In this document: one piece after another, positions 8,474 to 18,824 of the stretch
Layout of the letters: each line of letters begins with the position of its first letter
How positions within the stretch are numbered: the stretch's first letter is position 1
Position numbers and translations under genes: made by a program
Notes under the pieces: model-generated
The model's database searches: none
Told to the model about the DNA's origin: nothing
The model's input: the letters and a program-made list of their open reading frames with translations, nothing else
Source: Singulisphaera sp. GP187
GTDB taxonomy: Bacteria; Planctomycetota; Phycisphaerae; Phycisphaerales; SM1A02
DNA: 64,000 bases
Reading direction: 5' to 3'
Assembly (NCBI GenBank): GCA_945871915.1
Contig: CAMBXO010000001.1
Span: 124,001-188,000, forward strand

Positions 8474-11233
8474 TCAGTTCGTTGATTGGCTTGTGGCAAC
8501 GGCGATTCGAAGGATGCTCGCCGCCGCCGCAATTTGTACGGCCGGTTCTCGATCCCGAACCAGTCGAGCCAAGGCCCCGTCGGCTTGCGGAAGCGTAAAA
8601 AATCCAAGCAACTTGGCAGCAATTGCACGGACTTCGGGCCGAGGATCGGTGGCTCCAATCACGCCGAGTTCAACCAAAGAAACGGGCCCCGGTCGCATGA
8701 TGTCCATAATCGCCACCGCCGCGACAAGCCGAATTTCCATAGGCCGGGTATCCAGCCCATTGGCATCAATCAGCCGTTGAAGCATGGGCAATGAAGTCTG
8801 ATCTCGAAGGCTTCCAACAATCTGACAGGCCAAACCAATGCACTCCCCTTGGTCACTTCTGGAAAAGAGCGCCGCGTGAATCGGTTCCAACTGTGCAAGG
8901 TCACCCAATTTCACCATGGCCTCACCAATCTGGAGATCCACCACGCGAATTTGTGCCGACATGGCGCGAGGCATGGGCGTGAGCAGCACATCATTCAACA
9001 TAGGAAGAGCCGTGCGGTTTCCAATGTCGCCGATCACCATCGCGGCATTGCCACGCACTTCGGGGCTTGCAGAAAAAATCATGCGTGCCAGCGGAGAGAG
9101 ATCCACCGTTCGGCCGCTTCGATGCAGCGCCAATAAAGCACCCGCACGAACGCTTTCATTTGGATCCAAGAGCAGCGGTTCAAAGAGTGGCGCCAATCCC
9201 GGCAACTTGGCTCGACTTCCGACCACAGTCGCCACAAAGCGAACGCCCGGATTGGCATCCCCAAGGCCTCGCCGAACGGCCGGTTCCAGAATCACCGGAT
9301 CAGGCTCCATCGCTTCAATCGCAATCGCTCGCATCATGGGATCGGTGGCCCGTGATGCTTCATCCAACAATTGCGTGGCGTTTCGGCGAGGATCTCCCGC
9401 AGCACTCACCACAAACTGTGGTCGAGGTTTCAATCCGGAATTCAGTTTCGAAGGTGCGTCGGGATGAATGCTTTGTTCCCGACTACTCCACGATGGCAAC
9501 TTGTCCTGTGTGGGACTCTCGCACGCTGGCAGTCCCAGCAACACGAATGCAGCCAGAACCGTGGGCGTCAATCGCCTCGGAGGGTGCATGCGAATCATCA
9601 TGAAAATGCTTGCAAAAAACATGACCCACGATACTACATCGCCCACATGTGCATAGATGGATGGATAGGCCACCACCGGAATTTCCATTCTTCGAAGTCC
9701 ACTGGTTTGGCCAGCAATCGGCTCCACCAATCGACGCCCACTTGCATGAAAGGCCGACGTGATACCTGTGTTGGCCACTCGAACCAAAGGAGTTCGCAGT
9801 TCGATGGACCTCCATCTGGCAGCCTGTTCGTGGTGCACGCGGGCGGGGTCGAATGTGCCGAACCACCCATCGTTTGAAAGATTCACAAGCACGTGTGCGC
9901 CGTGATCACTTTGTGCAATTGCACGCGTTGCACGAGCGACTGTGTCTTCAAAGCAAATCGGAACGCCAATTCGAATCTCTCCATCTGGAGTCTGCACTCG
10001 CATCAGGCGTGGGGAATCACCAACATCCAGATCAAATCTCATTCCCCGTGCTCCCAGATCCAGCATGCTCTGCTCCAGCCACGGCCAATGGGAGATGTAC
10101 GGCATCGTCTCTCCAAATGGCGTCAGCAAAATCTTGTCAATGCGGTCAAAGTCTCCGGGGCCCCGCACCAGATAGCCGCTGTTGAACTGCTTGGTCCATC
10201 GATAGCGGTCGCCATCAATGTTCAGCCCGATATACGCACCACTGCCAAGCAGAATCGGCGTGCCTCGCGCGGCCAACGATTCGATCGGCTCCACATAGCG
10301 ATCTGCCGGCCACAACCCCCGCTGCTTTTGCAAGAGGATCGCATCTCGCTCGAATCCAAATCCTGGGACCACCGTTTCCGGCCACACCACAAGGTCAATT
10401 CGCTCGCCCTGCGAGACCGCTTCGGCCAAGCCTCGCTGCGTTTCACTCAAAAGAGTTTGCACCTGTGCGTCGCGAGCTGCGAGCGTTGGCGAATCTTTAT
10501 TGCTTTGCGCCACATTTGTTTGCACCGCAAGAATGGAAAGTGTCGCGTCAGGCTCTTGAGAAACCTGAGGCAAGCGAACAATTCCATAGGCCACACTCGC
10601 CACACAGAGGGAGCCAGCAACCCACGCTCCCATGCTTCGTCGCTTGCGTGCAATTTCATCGCGACTCGCAAGCCACGCATCTGCAAGTGCCCCGGCAATC
10701 GCTGCAGGAAGCACACCCATGCCCGCGGCACCGATCACATCAGCCCCCTGTGCCAGCACCAACCATTCAATGAGTGGCTGCGCCGGCATGAACCACGGGT
10801 AGCCATCCATAAACACGCAACCTCGGAGCCATTCACAACCGGTCAGCAATACCGCGGCTCGAATTGCCAGAGGCCATCGCATCAGGTGCGTCATGGACTC
10901 ACTGCGAGCGATGGCCCATGCGTACAGACCGTCATACACCGCCATCACCAAGGCCAGAGCAGGCCATCCCGCTTCGCTGACCGGACCGATCCACTGCTCA
11001 AGCCATAGCCAACGTGCAAACGAAAAGGCCACAGCCACCAGCACCAACCGCATGACCGCCTGTCGATCGCCAACCAGCCGAGCCTTGGCCGCCTCGCCCG
11101 CCGCAACCGTAAGCGGTGCCCACGCAACCAGTGCGAGCCACCACCAACCAAACGGGTCCAACGATCCCACATGCAACACGTTGCCCAGTGCTGCCAAAGC
11201 AGCGGGTCGGCACCAGAGGGCCCATCGATTCAT
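8474..11233 (-). CDS. lnt: Apolipoprotein N-acyltransferase fused in frame to a HEAT-repeat domain with an internal lipobox
   Basis: Multi-TM N-terminus, nitrilase-type domain (VVWPETVVPGFG, ILLTPFGETMPY, VPICFEDTV, VNLSNDGWFG), then MHPPRRLTPTVLAAFVLLGLPAC and HEAT-like repeats; start set at MNRWALWCRP. Confidence 0.85.
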   Translation of the reverse strand: MNRWALWCRPAALAALGNVLHVGSLDPFGWWWLALVAWAPLTVAAGEAAKARLVGDRQAVMRLVLVAVAFSFARWLWLEQWIGPVSEAGWPALALVMAVYDGLYAWAIARSESMTHLMRWPLAIRAAVLLTGCEWLRGCVFMDGYPWFMPAQPLIEWLVLAQGADVIGAAGMGVLPAAIAGALADAWLASRDEIARKRRSMGAWVAGSLCVASVAYGIVRLPQVSQEPDATLSILAVQTNVAQSNKDSPTLAARDAQVQTLLSETQRGLAEAVSQGERIDLVVWPETVVPGFGFERDAILLQKQRGLWPADRYVEPIESLAARGTPILLGSGAYIGLNIDGDRYRWTKQFNSGYLVRGPGDFDRIDKILLTPFGETMPYISHWPWLEQSMLDLGARGMRFDLDVGDSPRLMRVQTPDGEIRIGVPICFEDTVARATRAIAQSDHGAHVLVNLSNDGWFGTFDPARVHHEQAARWRSIELRTPLVRVANTGITSAFHASGRRLVEPIAGQTSGLRRMEIPVVAYPSIYAHVGDVVSWVMFFASIFMMIRMHPPRRLTPTVLAAFVLLGLPACESPTQDKLPSWSSREQSIHPDAPSKLNSGLKPRPQFVVSAAGDPRRNATQLLDEASRATDPMMRAIAIEAMEPDPVILEPAVRRGLGDANPGVRFVATVVGSRAKLPGLAPLFEPLLLDPNESVRAGALLALHRSGRTVDLSPLARMIFSASPEVRGNAAMVIGDIGNRTALPMLNDVLLTPMPRAMSAQIRVVDLQIGEAMVKLGDLAQLEPIHAALFSRSDQGECIGLACQIVGSLRDQTSLPMLQRLIDANGLDTRPMEIRLVAAVAIMDIMRPGPVSLVELGVIGATDPRPEVRAIAAKLLGFFTLPQADGALARLVRDREPAVQIAAAASILRIAVATSQSTN

Positions 11234-11237
11234 GGAT

Positions 11238-12074
11238 TCACTTGCCCGCAAAGTCGATCACGCGACCGATCTCGCTGCGAAGTTGTGAGCGATGCACGAT
11301 GCGATCAACAAATCCGCACTCCAGCAGAAATTCTGCCGTCTGAAATCCGGGCGGAAGATCTTGGCGAATCGTTTGACGAATCACGCGCGGGCCAGCAAAA
11401 CCAATCAACGCACGCGGCTCGGCAAGAATGACATCACCCAACATGGCGAAACTTGCGGTGACACCTCCAGTGGTTGGATCGGCCAGGACACTGATAAAGA
11501 GTCCGCCTGCATCGTCAAGCCGGCCGAGGGCGGCGGCTGTCTTGGCCATCTGCATGAGTGAGAAGCCGCTCTCCATCATGCGGGCTCCTCCTGAACAACT
11601 CACGATCACCAGCGGCAAGTCATGATCGGTTGCATGTTCAATCAGAAGCGTGAGTTTTTCACCGATCACACTGCCCATCGAACCGGCCAGAAAGGTGAAG
11701 TCCATGCAACCCAACGCCACACGCCGTCCCTTGATAAATGCAGTGCCGGTTTGCACGCCGTCATTCTCGCCGGTGATGCGCTGCGCGTCCGCGATGCGAT
11801 CCGCGTAAGACTTCAAGTCACGAAACTTCAGCGGGTCACGAGGCGCCATCTTGGCATTCATGGGTTCAAAGGAACCGGGATCCACCAGTTGCTCCACGCG
11901 CTGCCGGCCCGAAATGCGATGGTGATAATCGCATTGTGGACAGACCCACACATTGGCTTCTAAAGCCTTTCGAAACAGCGTGGCGCTGCAGGATTCACAG
12001 GGAATCCATAACCCATCTGGAACGGACTTTTTGGCCACCGCCGCGCCAGCAGATTCCCACGTGGGTTCAGACAT
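11238..12074 (-). CDS. accD: Acetyl-CoA carboxylase carboxyltransferase subunit beta
   Basis: Zn finger WIPCESCSATLFRKALEANVWVCPQCDYHHRI and carboxyltransferase motifs VIVSCSGGARMMESGFSLMQMAKT, VTASFAMLGDVILAEPRALIGFAGPRVI; start at MSEPTWES. Confidence 0.95.
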   Translation of the reverse strand: MSEPTWESAGAAVAKKSVPDGLWIPCESCSATLFRKALEANVWVCPQCDYHHRISGRQRVEQLVDPGSFEPMNAKMAPRDPLKFRDLKSYADRIADAQRITGENDGVQTGTAFIKGRRVALGCMDFTFLAGSMGSVIGEKLTLLIEHATDHDLPLVIVSCSGGARMMESGFSLMQMAKTAAALGRLDDAGGLFISVLADPTTGGVTASFAMLGDVILAEPRALIGFAGPRVIRQTIRQDLPPGFQTAEFLLECGFVDRIVHRSQLRSEIGRVIDFAGK

Positions 12075-12777
12075 GCGCTGCATCGTATCCGACCGATGCC
12101 GCCCGATGAAGCGCTGCGGCGTTGGCTTGGATGCCACCACCACCAAAGAGCGCCGAGGCACTGACCAAGACATCGGCACCCGCTCGCACGCAATCACTCG
12201 CGGTGGTGGCCGTGATGCCGCCATCCATTTCAAGGCGAGCCTCGCTGCCAAGGCGCTGCCGCAACCATCGGGTCTTCTCTAACGACCTCGGAAGAAATGC
12301 TTGGCCACTAAAGCCAGGATGCACGCTCATCACCAAGTGCACATCGAAGGCGCGAAGGAATGGTTCATGCCGATGCACCGGTGTTTCAGGATTGCTAGCC
12401 AGTCCAACGCCCATGCCGAGTGCCCTCGCTTTGGTGGCAAGGTGCATAGGGTCTTTGGCCACTTCCACATGAAAGGTGATCGAACTCGCACCCGCCTTGG
12501 CAAATGGTTCAAGAAAGCATCCGGGGTCGGTCACCATGAGATGCACATCCAGAAACGCATGAGGACACGCTTTCCGAACAGCCGCACAGACGGCGGGACC
12601 CATGGACAAATTGGGCACAAAGTGCCCGTCCATCACATCCACATGAATCAGATCGGCTCCATGCGTCATGGCTTCGATGCACTGCTCACCAAGTCGGCCA
12701 AGATCGGCTGACAAAATGCTTGCGGCCAGCAGCGGGTGAGCTGGCGAGCGGCGAAACAGCGAGGGATCAGCCGCCAT
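12067..12777 (-). CDS. rpe: Ribulose-phosphate 3-epimerase
   Basis: LLAASILSADLGRLGEQ, DLIHVDVMDGHFVPNLSMGP, LVMSVHPGFSGQAF, EMDGGI motifs. Confidence 0.95.
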   Translation of the reverse strand: MAADPSLFRRSPAHPLLAASILSADLGRLGEQCIEAMTHGADLIHVDVMDGHFVPNLSMGPAVCAAVRKACPHAFLDVHLMVTDPGCFLEPFAKAGASSITFHVEVAKDPMHLATKARALGMGVGLASNPETPVHRHEPFLRAFDVHLVMSVHPGFSGQAFLPRSLEKTRWLRQRLGSEARLEMDGGITATTASDCVRAGADVLVSASALFGGGGIQANAAALHRAASVGYDAAHV

Positions 12778-13822
12778 TGGGCTTCCCAGCAGCGGCCGTG
12801 CCCCGCTTTCCGCTGGCGCGATATTCATCGAGCGTCCGTTTGATGGAGGCTTTGTCAATCGGATCGGCGGTCATCCATGCATCGGTCTGCAACTCAACCG
12901 CTTTCGTCTGATCGCCCTGTGCAAAGGCAACCACAGCTTGCGTTTCCATAGCGCGAGAACCCCCCTTCGTTCCCATCACTTCGGCAATCGCCGCCGCAAC
13001 CGCGACATCGCGGGGAACCACTTCGGGGTCTTTCACAATCATGTTCACCAATTCCTGCAAGGCAACCGGATCACTGCCGTACCGCTTACGAGCGTTGTCG
13101 ACCAACCACTCCCCTGCGGCCTTTGGATTTTTTTCCTTGAGAAGGGTCACCTTAAAGCGTTCAATCGTGATGTCCAGCAACAAACGCGGATCCGTCTCAA
13201 TGGCCTCGTCATAGTGCTTGTAACCCTCGGTCCAGTTTCGAACGTCCACGCACTTGCGAGCGGCGTCGATCATGGGTTCTGTTTTCTTGCGCATCACCGG
13301 GTCGTAGCGACCGGTCAACGCCTTGCGAAGCGTGGGCTCAAATTTTTCATCCAAAGGATTCCCGATCCACAACACGCGTCCACCGCGACCCACCAGAAAG
13401 GCGCAAGGAATTCCCTCTTGATTCGCGGCCTTGAGCCAATTGTTGGCCATTTCGCCGTCCTTGTCGGACGCGATGGGATACGACATGGCGACACCTTTTT
13501 TCTTGACAAACTCGGAAACGATTTTGTCTTCCTCTTCACTGACCGCAATGATCTGCAGGCCGCGATCCTTTAATTCACCATAGAGTTTGTTCAAGTGTGG
13601 AATCGACTTCATGCAGGGAACGCACCACGTTGCCCAGAACTCCACCAACACACATCCGGTTTCGGTCTTGAGGTCCGGCAGGTCACCTTGGATTAGCTTG
13701 AGCGGATTGACAGCCGGCGCATCCTTACCCGGCTTGAGAACCTTGTCCTCTTCCTCACCTGCCCACGCGCCGTGAGCAACCAGCAGACTCAACGCAACCA
13801 ACCAAATGCACCGATGGGTCAT
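12767..13822 (-). CDS. Secreted thioredoxin-like (TlpA/ResA-type) protein
   Basis: Signal peptide; LVEFWATWCVPCMKSIPHLNKLYGE. Confidence 0.85.
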   Translation of the reverse strand: MTHRCIWLVALSLLVAHGAWAGEEEDKVLKPGKDAPAVNPLKLIQGDLPDLKTETGCVLVEFWATWCVPCMKSIPHLNKLYGELKDRGLQIIAVSEEEDKIVSEFVKKKGVAMSYPIASDKDGEMANNWLKAANQEGIPCAFLVGRGGRVLWIGNPLDEKFEPTLRKALTGRYDPVMRKKTEPMIDAARKCVDVRNWTEGYKHYDEAIETDPRLLLDITIERFKVTLLKEKNPKAAGEWLVDNARKRYGSDPVALQELVNMIVKDPEVVPRDVAVAAAIAEVMGTKGGSRAMETQAVVAFAQGDQTKAVELQTDAWMTADPIDKASIKRTLDEYRASGKRGTAAAGKPNGG

Positions 13823-15078
13823 AGTTCATTTCTCCTTGCCAACTTCTGCATAGTAGGCGTCGATTCGTCTGAGGCGACTAACGGTTCGAGGCTATCGAAT
13901 ACCTTGCCTTCGAGCATTTCAAGACTTGCACCGCCACCGGTTGAAATGTGTGTGAACACCTCAGCGACTCCTGCAACTTCAACAGCCGCAGCAGTATCCC
14001 CGCCGCCAGCGATGGTGACGCAACCGTCACGCGTGGCCTGTGCGAGAGCCTTGGCAATGGCAATCGTTCCGTGATCAAATGGCGGCACCTCAAACGCCCC
14101 CATCGGTCCATTCCACACCACCAGTCGGGCTCGTTTGATTTCCTGTGTAAATGCGGCCTCGGTTGCTGGACCAATGTCGAGCCCCATCCAATCCTCGGGC
14201 ACCTCTGAACAGGTTTGCACCGCCGTTCCTTCCACTAAGGACTCGCCGCACACATGATCGACAGGCAGAACAAGGCGAGTGGATTTGGACTGTGCAAGGT
14301 CCACGATGGACTGCGCCTCCTTCACCAGATCTCGCTGAACCAGACTGCGACCCACGGACTGTCCAGCGGCCAGTAGAAAGGTGTAGGCCATCGCTCCGCC
14401 AACAAGAATCGCATCGACGCGACCGATCAGGTGTCGCAATGCCGGCAACTTGTCGCTGACCTTTGCGCCTCCAAGCACCGCCACAAATGGCCGCGGAGGA
14501 TTGCCGATCGTTTCCCCAAGAAATTGCAATTCTTTCGCCAGCAACAAACCCGCAACACATGGCCGAGGTTTCATGGCGTTGGGCAAGGCCAGCATGCTGG
14601 CGTCATTGCGATGGCTTGCGCCAAAGGCATCGTTGCAGTAGGCGTCGGCGTAGGCCGCCAACTTTGCGGCGTACGCGGCGTCCCCCTTCTTCTCGCCATT
14701 CTCAAAGCGAAGGTTTTCAAGAAGCAACACTTCTCCAGGTCTTAGAACGGCCGCCGCAGCAGCCGCGTCCACATCGGTTGCGAGCGATCCCACCAACCGA
14801 ACACTGATGGCGTCGGAGCCAAGCAATTCCCGCAGTCTTTGCGCAACGGGTGCAAGCGAATAGGTGGTTTCATGTCCATTCCCGGCAGGTCGACCAAGAT
14901 GACTCGCGGCCACCACACTTCCACCTCGGGACAGCACGCTTCGAATGGTGGGAAGCGTTGAATGAATCCGGCGGTCATCGGTGATGCGTCCGTTGGCATC
15001 TTGCGGCACATTGAAATCCGCCCGCACAAAGACTCGGCGACCCTTTACATCAATTTGATCAATCGTTTGTTTGGCCAC
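13819..15078 (-). CDS. pgk: Phosphoglycerate kinase
   Basis: RVFVRADFNVPQD, VVAASHLGRP, NDAFGASHRNDAS, GGGDTAAAVEVAGV. Confidence 0.97.
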   Translation of the reverse strand: MAKQTIDQIDVKGRRVFVRADFNVPQDANGRITDDRRIHSTLPTIRSVLSRGGSVVAASHLGRPAGNGHETTYSLAPVAQRLRELLGSDAISVRLVGSLATDVDAAAAAAVLRPGEVLLLENLRFENGEKKGDAAYAAKLAAYADAYCNDAFGASHRNDASMLALPNAMKPRPCVAGLLLAKELQFLGETIGNPPRPFVAVLGGAKVSDKLPALRHLIGRVDAILVGGAMAYTFLLAAGQSVGRSLVQRDLVKEAQSIVDLAQSKSTRLVLPVDHVCGESLVEGTAVQTCSEVPEDWMGLDIGPATEAAFTQEIKRARLVVWNGPMGAFEVPPFDHGTIAIAKALAQATRDGCVTIAGGGDTAAAVEVAGVAEVFTHISTGGGASLEMLEGKVFDSLEPLVASDESTPTMQKLARRNEL

Positions 15079-15120
15079 AAGCTTCTCCTCAGAATCACGC
15101 CGTGATCATAACTTGCACGC

Positions 15121-16053
15121 ATGCCAACGCCTCTCTGCCTTCTGATCGCTGGGCCCACCGCTGGCGGCAAGAGTGAACTGGCGATGCAGTTGGCTCGCAC
15201 GCTGCCAGGTGGCGGAGAAATTATTTGTGCCGACAGCATGCAAGTGTGGCGAGGCATGGACATCGGAACGGCCAAGCCAACGGCGGATCAACAAACTGAA
15301 ATTCCACATCACGCACTCGACCTGGCGGACCCTCATCGCGACACCTTCACGGCAGCAACGTGGCACGGCATGGCCAATGACTGCATCGAGCACATCCAAA
15401 GCCGGGGTCGTTGGCCCATTGTTGTTGGTGGAACCAATTTGTATTTGCGACTGTTGATGGAAGGCATGGTTGCGCATACCAGTCTGGATCCTTTGTTGCG
15501 GCAGGAATTGAATGCACGGGAAACGGGCTCCCTTCGAATGGAATTAGAAAAGGTGGATCCCGCAACCGCTGCCAGCCTTCACCCCAATGATCGCCGCCGC
15601 ACGATTCGAGCCCTTGAAATCCGCCTCATCACCGGCACTCCCGCAAGTGAAACGCGGACTCAATGGAACGCCACGGGTCCTCGCATTCCAGACACCATGA
15701 AATTGATCGGCCTCGACTGGTCGGTGCCCGCCATCAACGCCCGCATTCACAAACGGATTCATCACATGATTGATTCCGGTTGGCAAGACGAAGTTCACCG
15801 ACTTCTGAATCAAGGCCCCTTGCTCGAGCAACCTATGGAAGCACTCGGATATCGCGAGCTTGTCATGGCTGCCGAAGGTCGCCATTCACTGGCCCAAGCC
15901 ATCGAACTCATCAAGGTTCGAACGCGTCGATTGGCCAAGCAACAGCGATCGTGGCTCAAAAAATTCCGGGTTTCGAAAAATTCTTTTTGGATTTCTGCGG
16001 ACCAGTCCCCCGAAGGGAGTTGGGCAGCGAACGCCCTTGGGATGGTTTCCTAG
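15121..16053 (+). CDS. miaA: tRNA dimethylallyltransferase
   Basis: LLIAGPTAGGKSELAMQLAR, IICADSMQVWRGMDIGTAKPT, PIVVGGTNLYLRLLMEG. Confidence 0.96.
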   Translation: MPTPLCLLIAGPTAGGKSELAMQLARTLPGGGEIICADSMQVWRGMDIGTAKPTADQQTEIPHHALDLADPHRDTFTAATWHGMANDCIEHIQSRGRWPIVVGGTNLYLRLLMEGMVAHTSLDPLLRQELNARETGSLRMELEKVDPATAASLHPNDRRRTIRALEIRLITGTPASETRTQWNATGPRIPDTMKLIGLDWSVPAINARIHKRIHHMIDSGWQDEVHRLLNQGPLLEQPMEALGYRELVMAAEGRHSLAQAIELIKVRTRRLAKQQRSWLKKFRVSKNSFWISADQSPEGSWAANALGMVS

Positions 16054-16097
16054 GGGTTCTCGGACTTGCAATTCACTAACTTCGGCTTGACTTACCG

Positions 16098-18824
16098 ATG
16101 GTGGCGGCGCAAGGTGTTCAACTCAATATGTCCACAAAGCCACCCACCAAACGCACTGTGAAGCAAAAAACATCCAAGGCCGCCGCTACGTCTGTTGTGC
16201 CAACCGGGGCTCAACTGGTCATTGTCGAGAGTCCAACCAAGGCCAAAAAGCTGCAGAGTTTCCTTGGAAAAGGCTACAGAGTGATCGCCTGCCTTGGCCA
16301 CATCCGTGATCTTCCCTCTCGAAATCCAAAGGGCGTCAAGCGCATGGTTCCTGGCGTAGATGTCGAAGAGGGAACCTTTGAACCCCATTACGAAGTGCCC
16401 TCGACCAAGAAACCAGTTGTGGCGGAACTTCGCAAATTAGCCAAGGTGGCCAGTGAGATTTGGTTTGCAACCGACCTTGACCGCGAGGGAGAAGCGATTG
16501 CTTGGCACTTGGCCGACGTCCTTGGAGTGAATCCAGAGACCGCCAAGCGTGTGGTGTTCAATGCTGTCACACGCACCGCGGTGCTTGAAGGTTTTCAGCA
16601 GCCGCGACCCATCGACATGGACCGCGTGAATGCTCAACAGGCTCGTCGCATTCTTGATCGACTGGTGGGATATCAAGTCAGCCCCGTCTTATGGAAAAAA
16701 GTTGCTGGCGGTTTGAGTGCTGGCCGAGTTCAGAGTGTGGCCACTCGATTGGTTGTTGAACGAGATAAGGAAATCAGAGCTCACATTCCTGATGAGACAT
16801 GGAGCGTGATCGTTCATCTCACTGGTGAGCCCGCCAAGTCTTCAACGATGGCCCGCCACTTTGCTGAATTGCTCGCACGAGTGGATGAACGCGGCAAGGG
16901 CCCAACGCAACGGGAACAAGTGCAGTGGTTGGCCGACCACGGCGGGTTTGAAGCTGAATTGGTTGAATTGAATTCGACCAAGTTTGAACTCGGCTGCCTC
17001 AGCACTGCCCCACGGGATCTTTCAAAGGAGGCAACCAACGCAGCGGCCGCATGCGGACTTTTGCACACGAAGGCAGAACGCAGCGAAAACCCTGGCGGCA
17101 AAGGCCCCGCGGCGCATCGTGTCACGGTAACCGGCACGCTCGACCCCGCGGCACGATTTCGTGTGTCAAGCATTGAACGCAAGAGCGAAACCAATCGACC
17201 CTATGCCCCCTTCAAAACCAGCACCATGCAGCGAGCTGGCGGCTCGATCGGTTTCACAGCCGATCGAACAGGCCGCGTAGCGCAACAGTTGTACGAAGCC
17301 GGCTGGATCACCTATATGCGAACGGACAGTTTGCATCTGGCACCCGAAGCGGTGCAGGCGGCCCGCACATTTATTGAGAAAAATTTTGGGGCCGCCTATG
17401 TGCCTGATCAGCCGCGTTCCTATGTCGAGAGCAATGTGGCTGGTGCACAAGAAGCGCACGAAGCCATTCGCCCAACGGATCCCAATCGAACACCCGACTT
17501 TGCCAATCGCGAATTGCCGGAGGAGCAGGCCAAACTCTATGGACTCATTTGGCGTTGCTTCATGGCGTGCCAGGCGGCGGACGCACAATGGGAACGCACC
17601 ACGGTGCGACTGGAGCGATCGGATCGCGATACCGGCGCCGTGCTGCGAACCAGCGGCCGCACACTGGTGTTTGATGGATTTCTCAAATTGGCCCCGCGAG
17701 GCGCTGATGATTCGGTGCTTCCCAAACTTTCGCAAGGCACTGAAGTGGCACCCTTTGATATTGATGCGCACCAGACTTTCTCCTCGCCACCTTCACGATT
17801 TACCGAGAGCAGTCTGATCAAAATGTTGGAAGACGAAGGCATCGGTCGGCCGAGCACGTACGCCAGCATCGTGAAGACCATCGTGGATCGCCAATATGTG
17901 GAGCGACGCGGCACCAGTTTGGAAAGCACGGCACTTGGGGAAAAGGTGACGGACTTCCTTGTGGAAAACTTCGACGCAATCTTGAATGTGGGCTACACAC
18001 GCGAGATGGAAAAGGAATTAGACGAAGTGGCCCAACGCATAGTGGAATGGCACGAAATGCTCCGCGAATTCCAAAGAATCCTCAAACAGTTGGTTGACGA
18101 TGGCATGGGGGCAGATCACGTGAAGGCCAAGATGGATCCGGCGCCGTACGCCTGCCCCATGTGCAATGCCGCGACGGGATATCGCTTTGGTAAGGGCGGC
18201 CGCTTTCTGAGTTGCGGCACCTATCCGAATTGCAACTATGCAGCACCGGTTGATCGCGAAGGGCGACCCATGCTGCCGGAGAGAGTCAATATCAAAAGCC
18301 CCGACAACGGTCTGCCCATGATCCTTCGCACCGGGCGTTTCGGACAGTTCATCGCACCGGACATGCCACCAGCACCCAAAGTAAAAAAGAGCCGAAAGAA
18401 AAAGGGTGACGTGGACATGCCCAAACCCAAGGGCCCCATCATTCTGAATGTGGATCTGAAGGGACGCATCAAGTTGCCAAGTCCCCCCGCTTTGTTGACG
18501 GACCTCGATTGCCCAAAGTGCGCCGCGCGAAAGCTCAATCTGCGTCTGGGAAAAAGAGGCCCGTGGCTTGGGTGCAGTGGCTTTCCAAAATGTCGCGGTC
18601 GCGAACAGTGGTCCAAGTTGACACCGGAACAAGTCGAACACCTCACCAAAGCCTTAGAACTTCATGTTCAAGCCAATCCCGGTGTCACAGTGACCACGAT
18701 GGATGGCCGTCCGGTTGAATCTGGCATGAACGCCAGTGACTTCACGCTTCCTGGCGGCTTGCAAGAGTTGAAGATTCACCCCGATGGTCAGCGAGCCATG
18801 CTGGCTCACGCCAAAGCGGGTTGA
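16098..18824 (+). CDS. topA: DNA topoisomerase I
   Basis: VIVESPTKAKKLQSFLGKGY, FATDLDREGEAIAWHLA, ITYMRTDSLHLA, C-terminal zinc-ribbon-like C-x2-C segments. Confidence 0.97.
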   Translation: MVAAQGVQLNMSTKPPTKRTVKQKTSKAAATSVVPTGAQLVIVESPTKAKKLQSFLGKGYRVIACLGHIRDLPSRNPKGVKRMVPGVDVEEGTFEPHYEVPSTKKPVVAELRKLAKVASEIWFATDLDREGEAIAWHLADVLGVNPETAKRVVFNAVTRTAVLEGFQQPRPIDMDRVNAQQARRILDRLVGYQVSPVLWKKVAGGLSAGRVQSVATRLVVERDKEIRAHIPDETWSVIVHLTGEPAKSSTMARHFAELLARVDERGKGPTQREQVQWLADHGGFEAELVELNSTKFELGCLSTAPRDLSKEATNAAAACGLLHTKAERSENPGGKGPAAHRVTVTGTLDPAARFRVSSIERKSETNRPYAPFKTSTMQRAGGSIGFTADRTGRVAQQLYEAGWITYMRTDSLHLAPEAVQAARTFIEKNFGAAYVPDQPRSYVESNVAGAQEAHEAIRPTDPNRTPDFANRELPEEQAKLYGLIWRCFMACQAADAQWERTTVRLERSDRDTGAVLRTSGRTLVFDGFLKLAPRGADDSVLPKLSQGTEVAPFDIDAHQTFSSPPSRFTESSLIKMLEDEGIGRPSTYASIVKTIVDRQYVERRGTSLESTALGEKVTDFLVENFDAILNVGYTREMEKELDEVAQRIVEWHEMLREFQRILKQLVDDGMGADHVKAKMDPAPYACPMCNAATGYRFGKGGRFLSCGTYPNCNYAAPVDREGRPMLPERVNIKSPDNGLPMILRTGRFGQFIAPDMPPAPKVKKSRKKKGDVDMPKPKGPIILNVDLKGRIKLPSPPALLTDLDCPKCAARKLNLRLGKRGPWLGCSGFPKCRGREQWSKLTPEQVEHLTKALELHVQANPGVTVTTMDGRPVESGMNASDFTLPGGLQELKIHPDGQRAMLAHAKAG

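Noticed and set aside
9893-11008. 371-aa plus-strand ORF
   Set aside because: Antisense to lnt; shadow ORF
12075-12251. N-terminal extension of the accD ORF
   Set aside because: Overlaps rpe; the conserved AccD sequence starts after MSEPTWES at 12074
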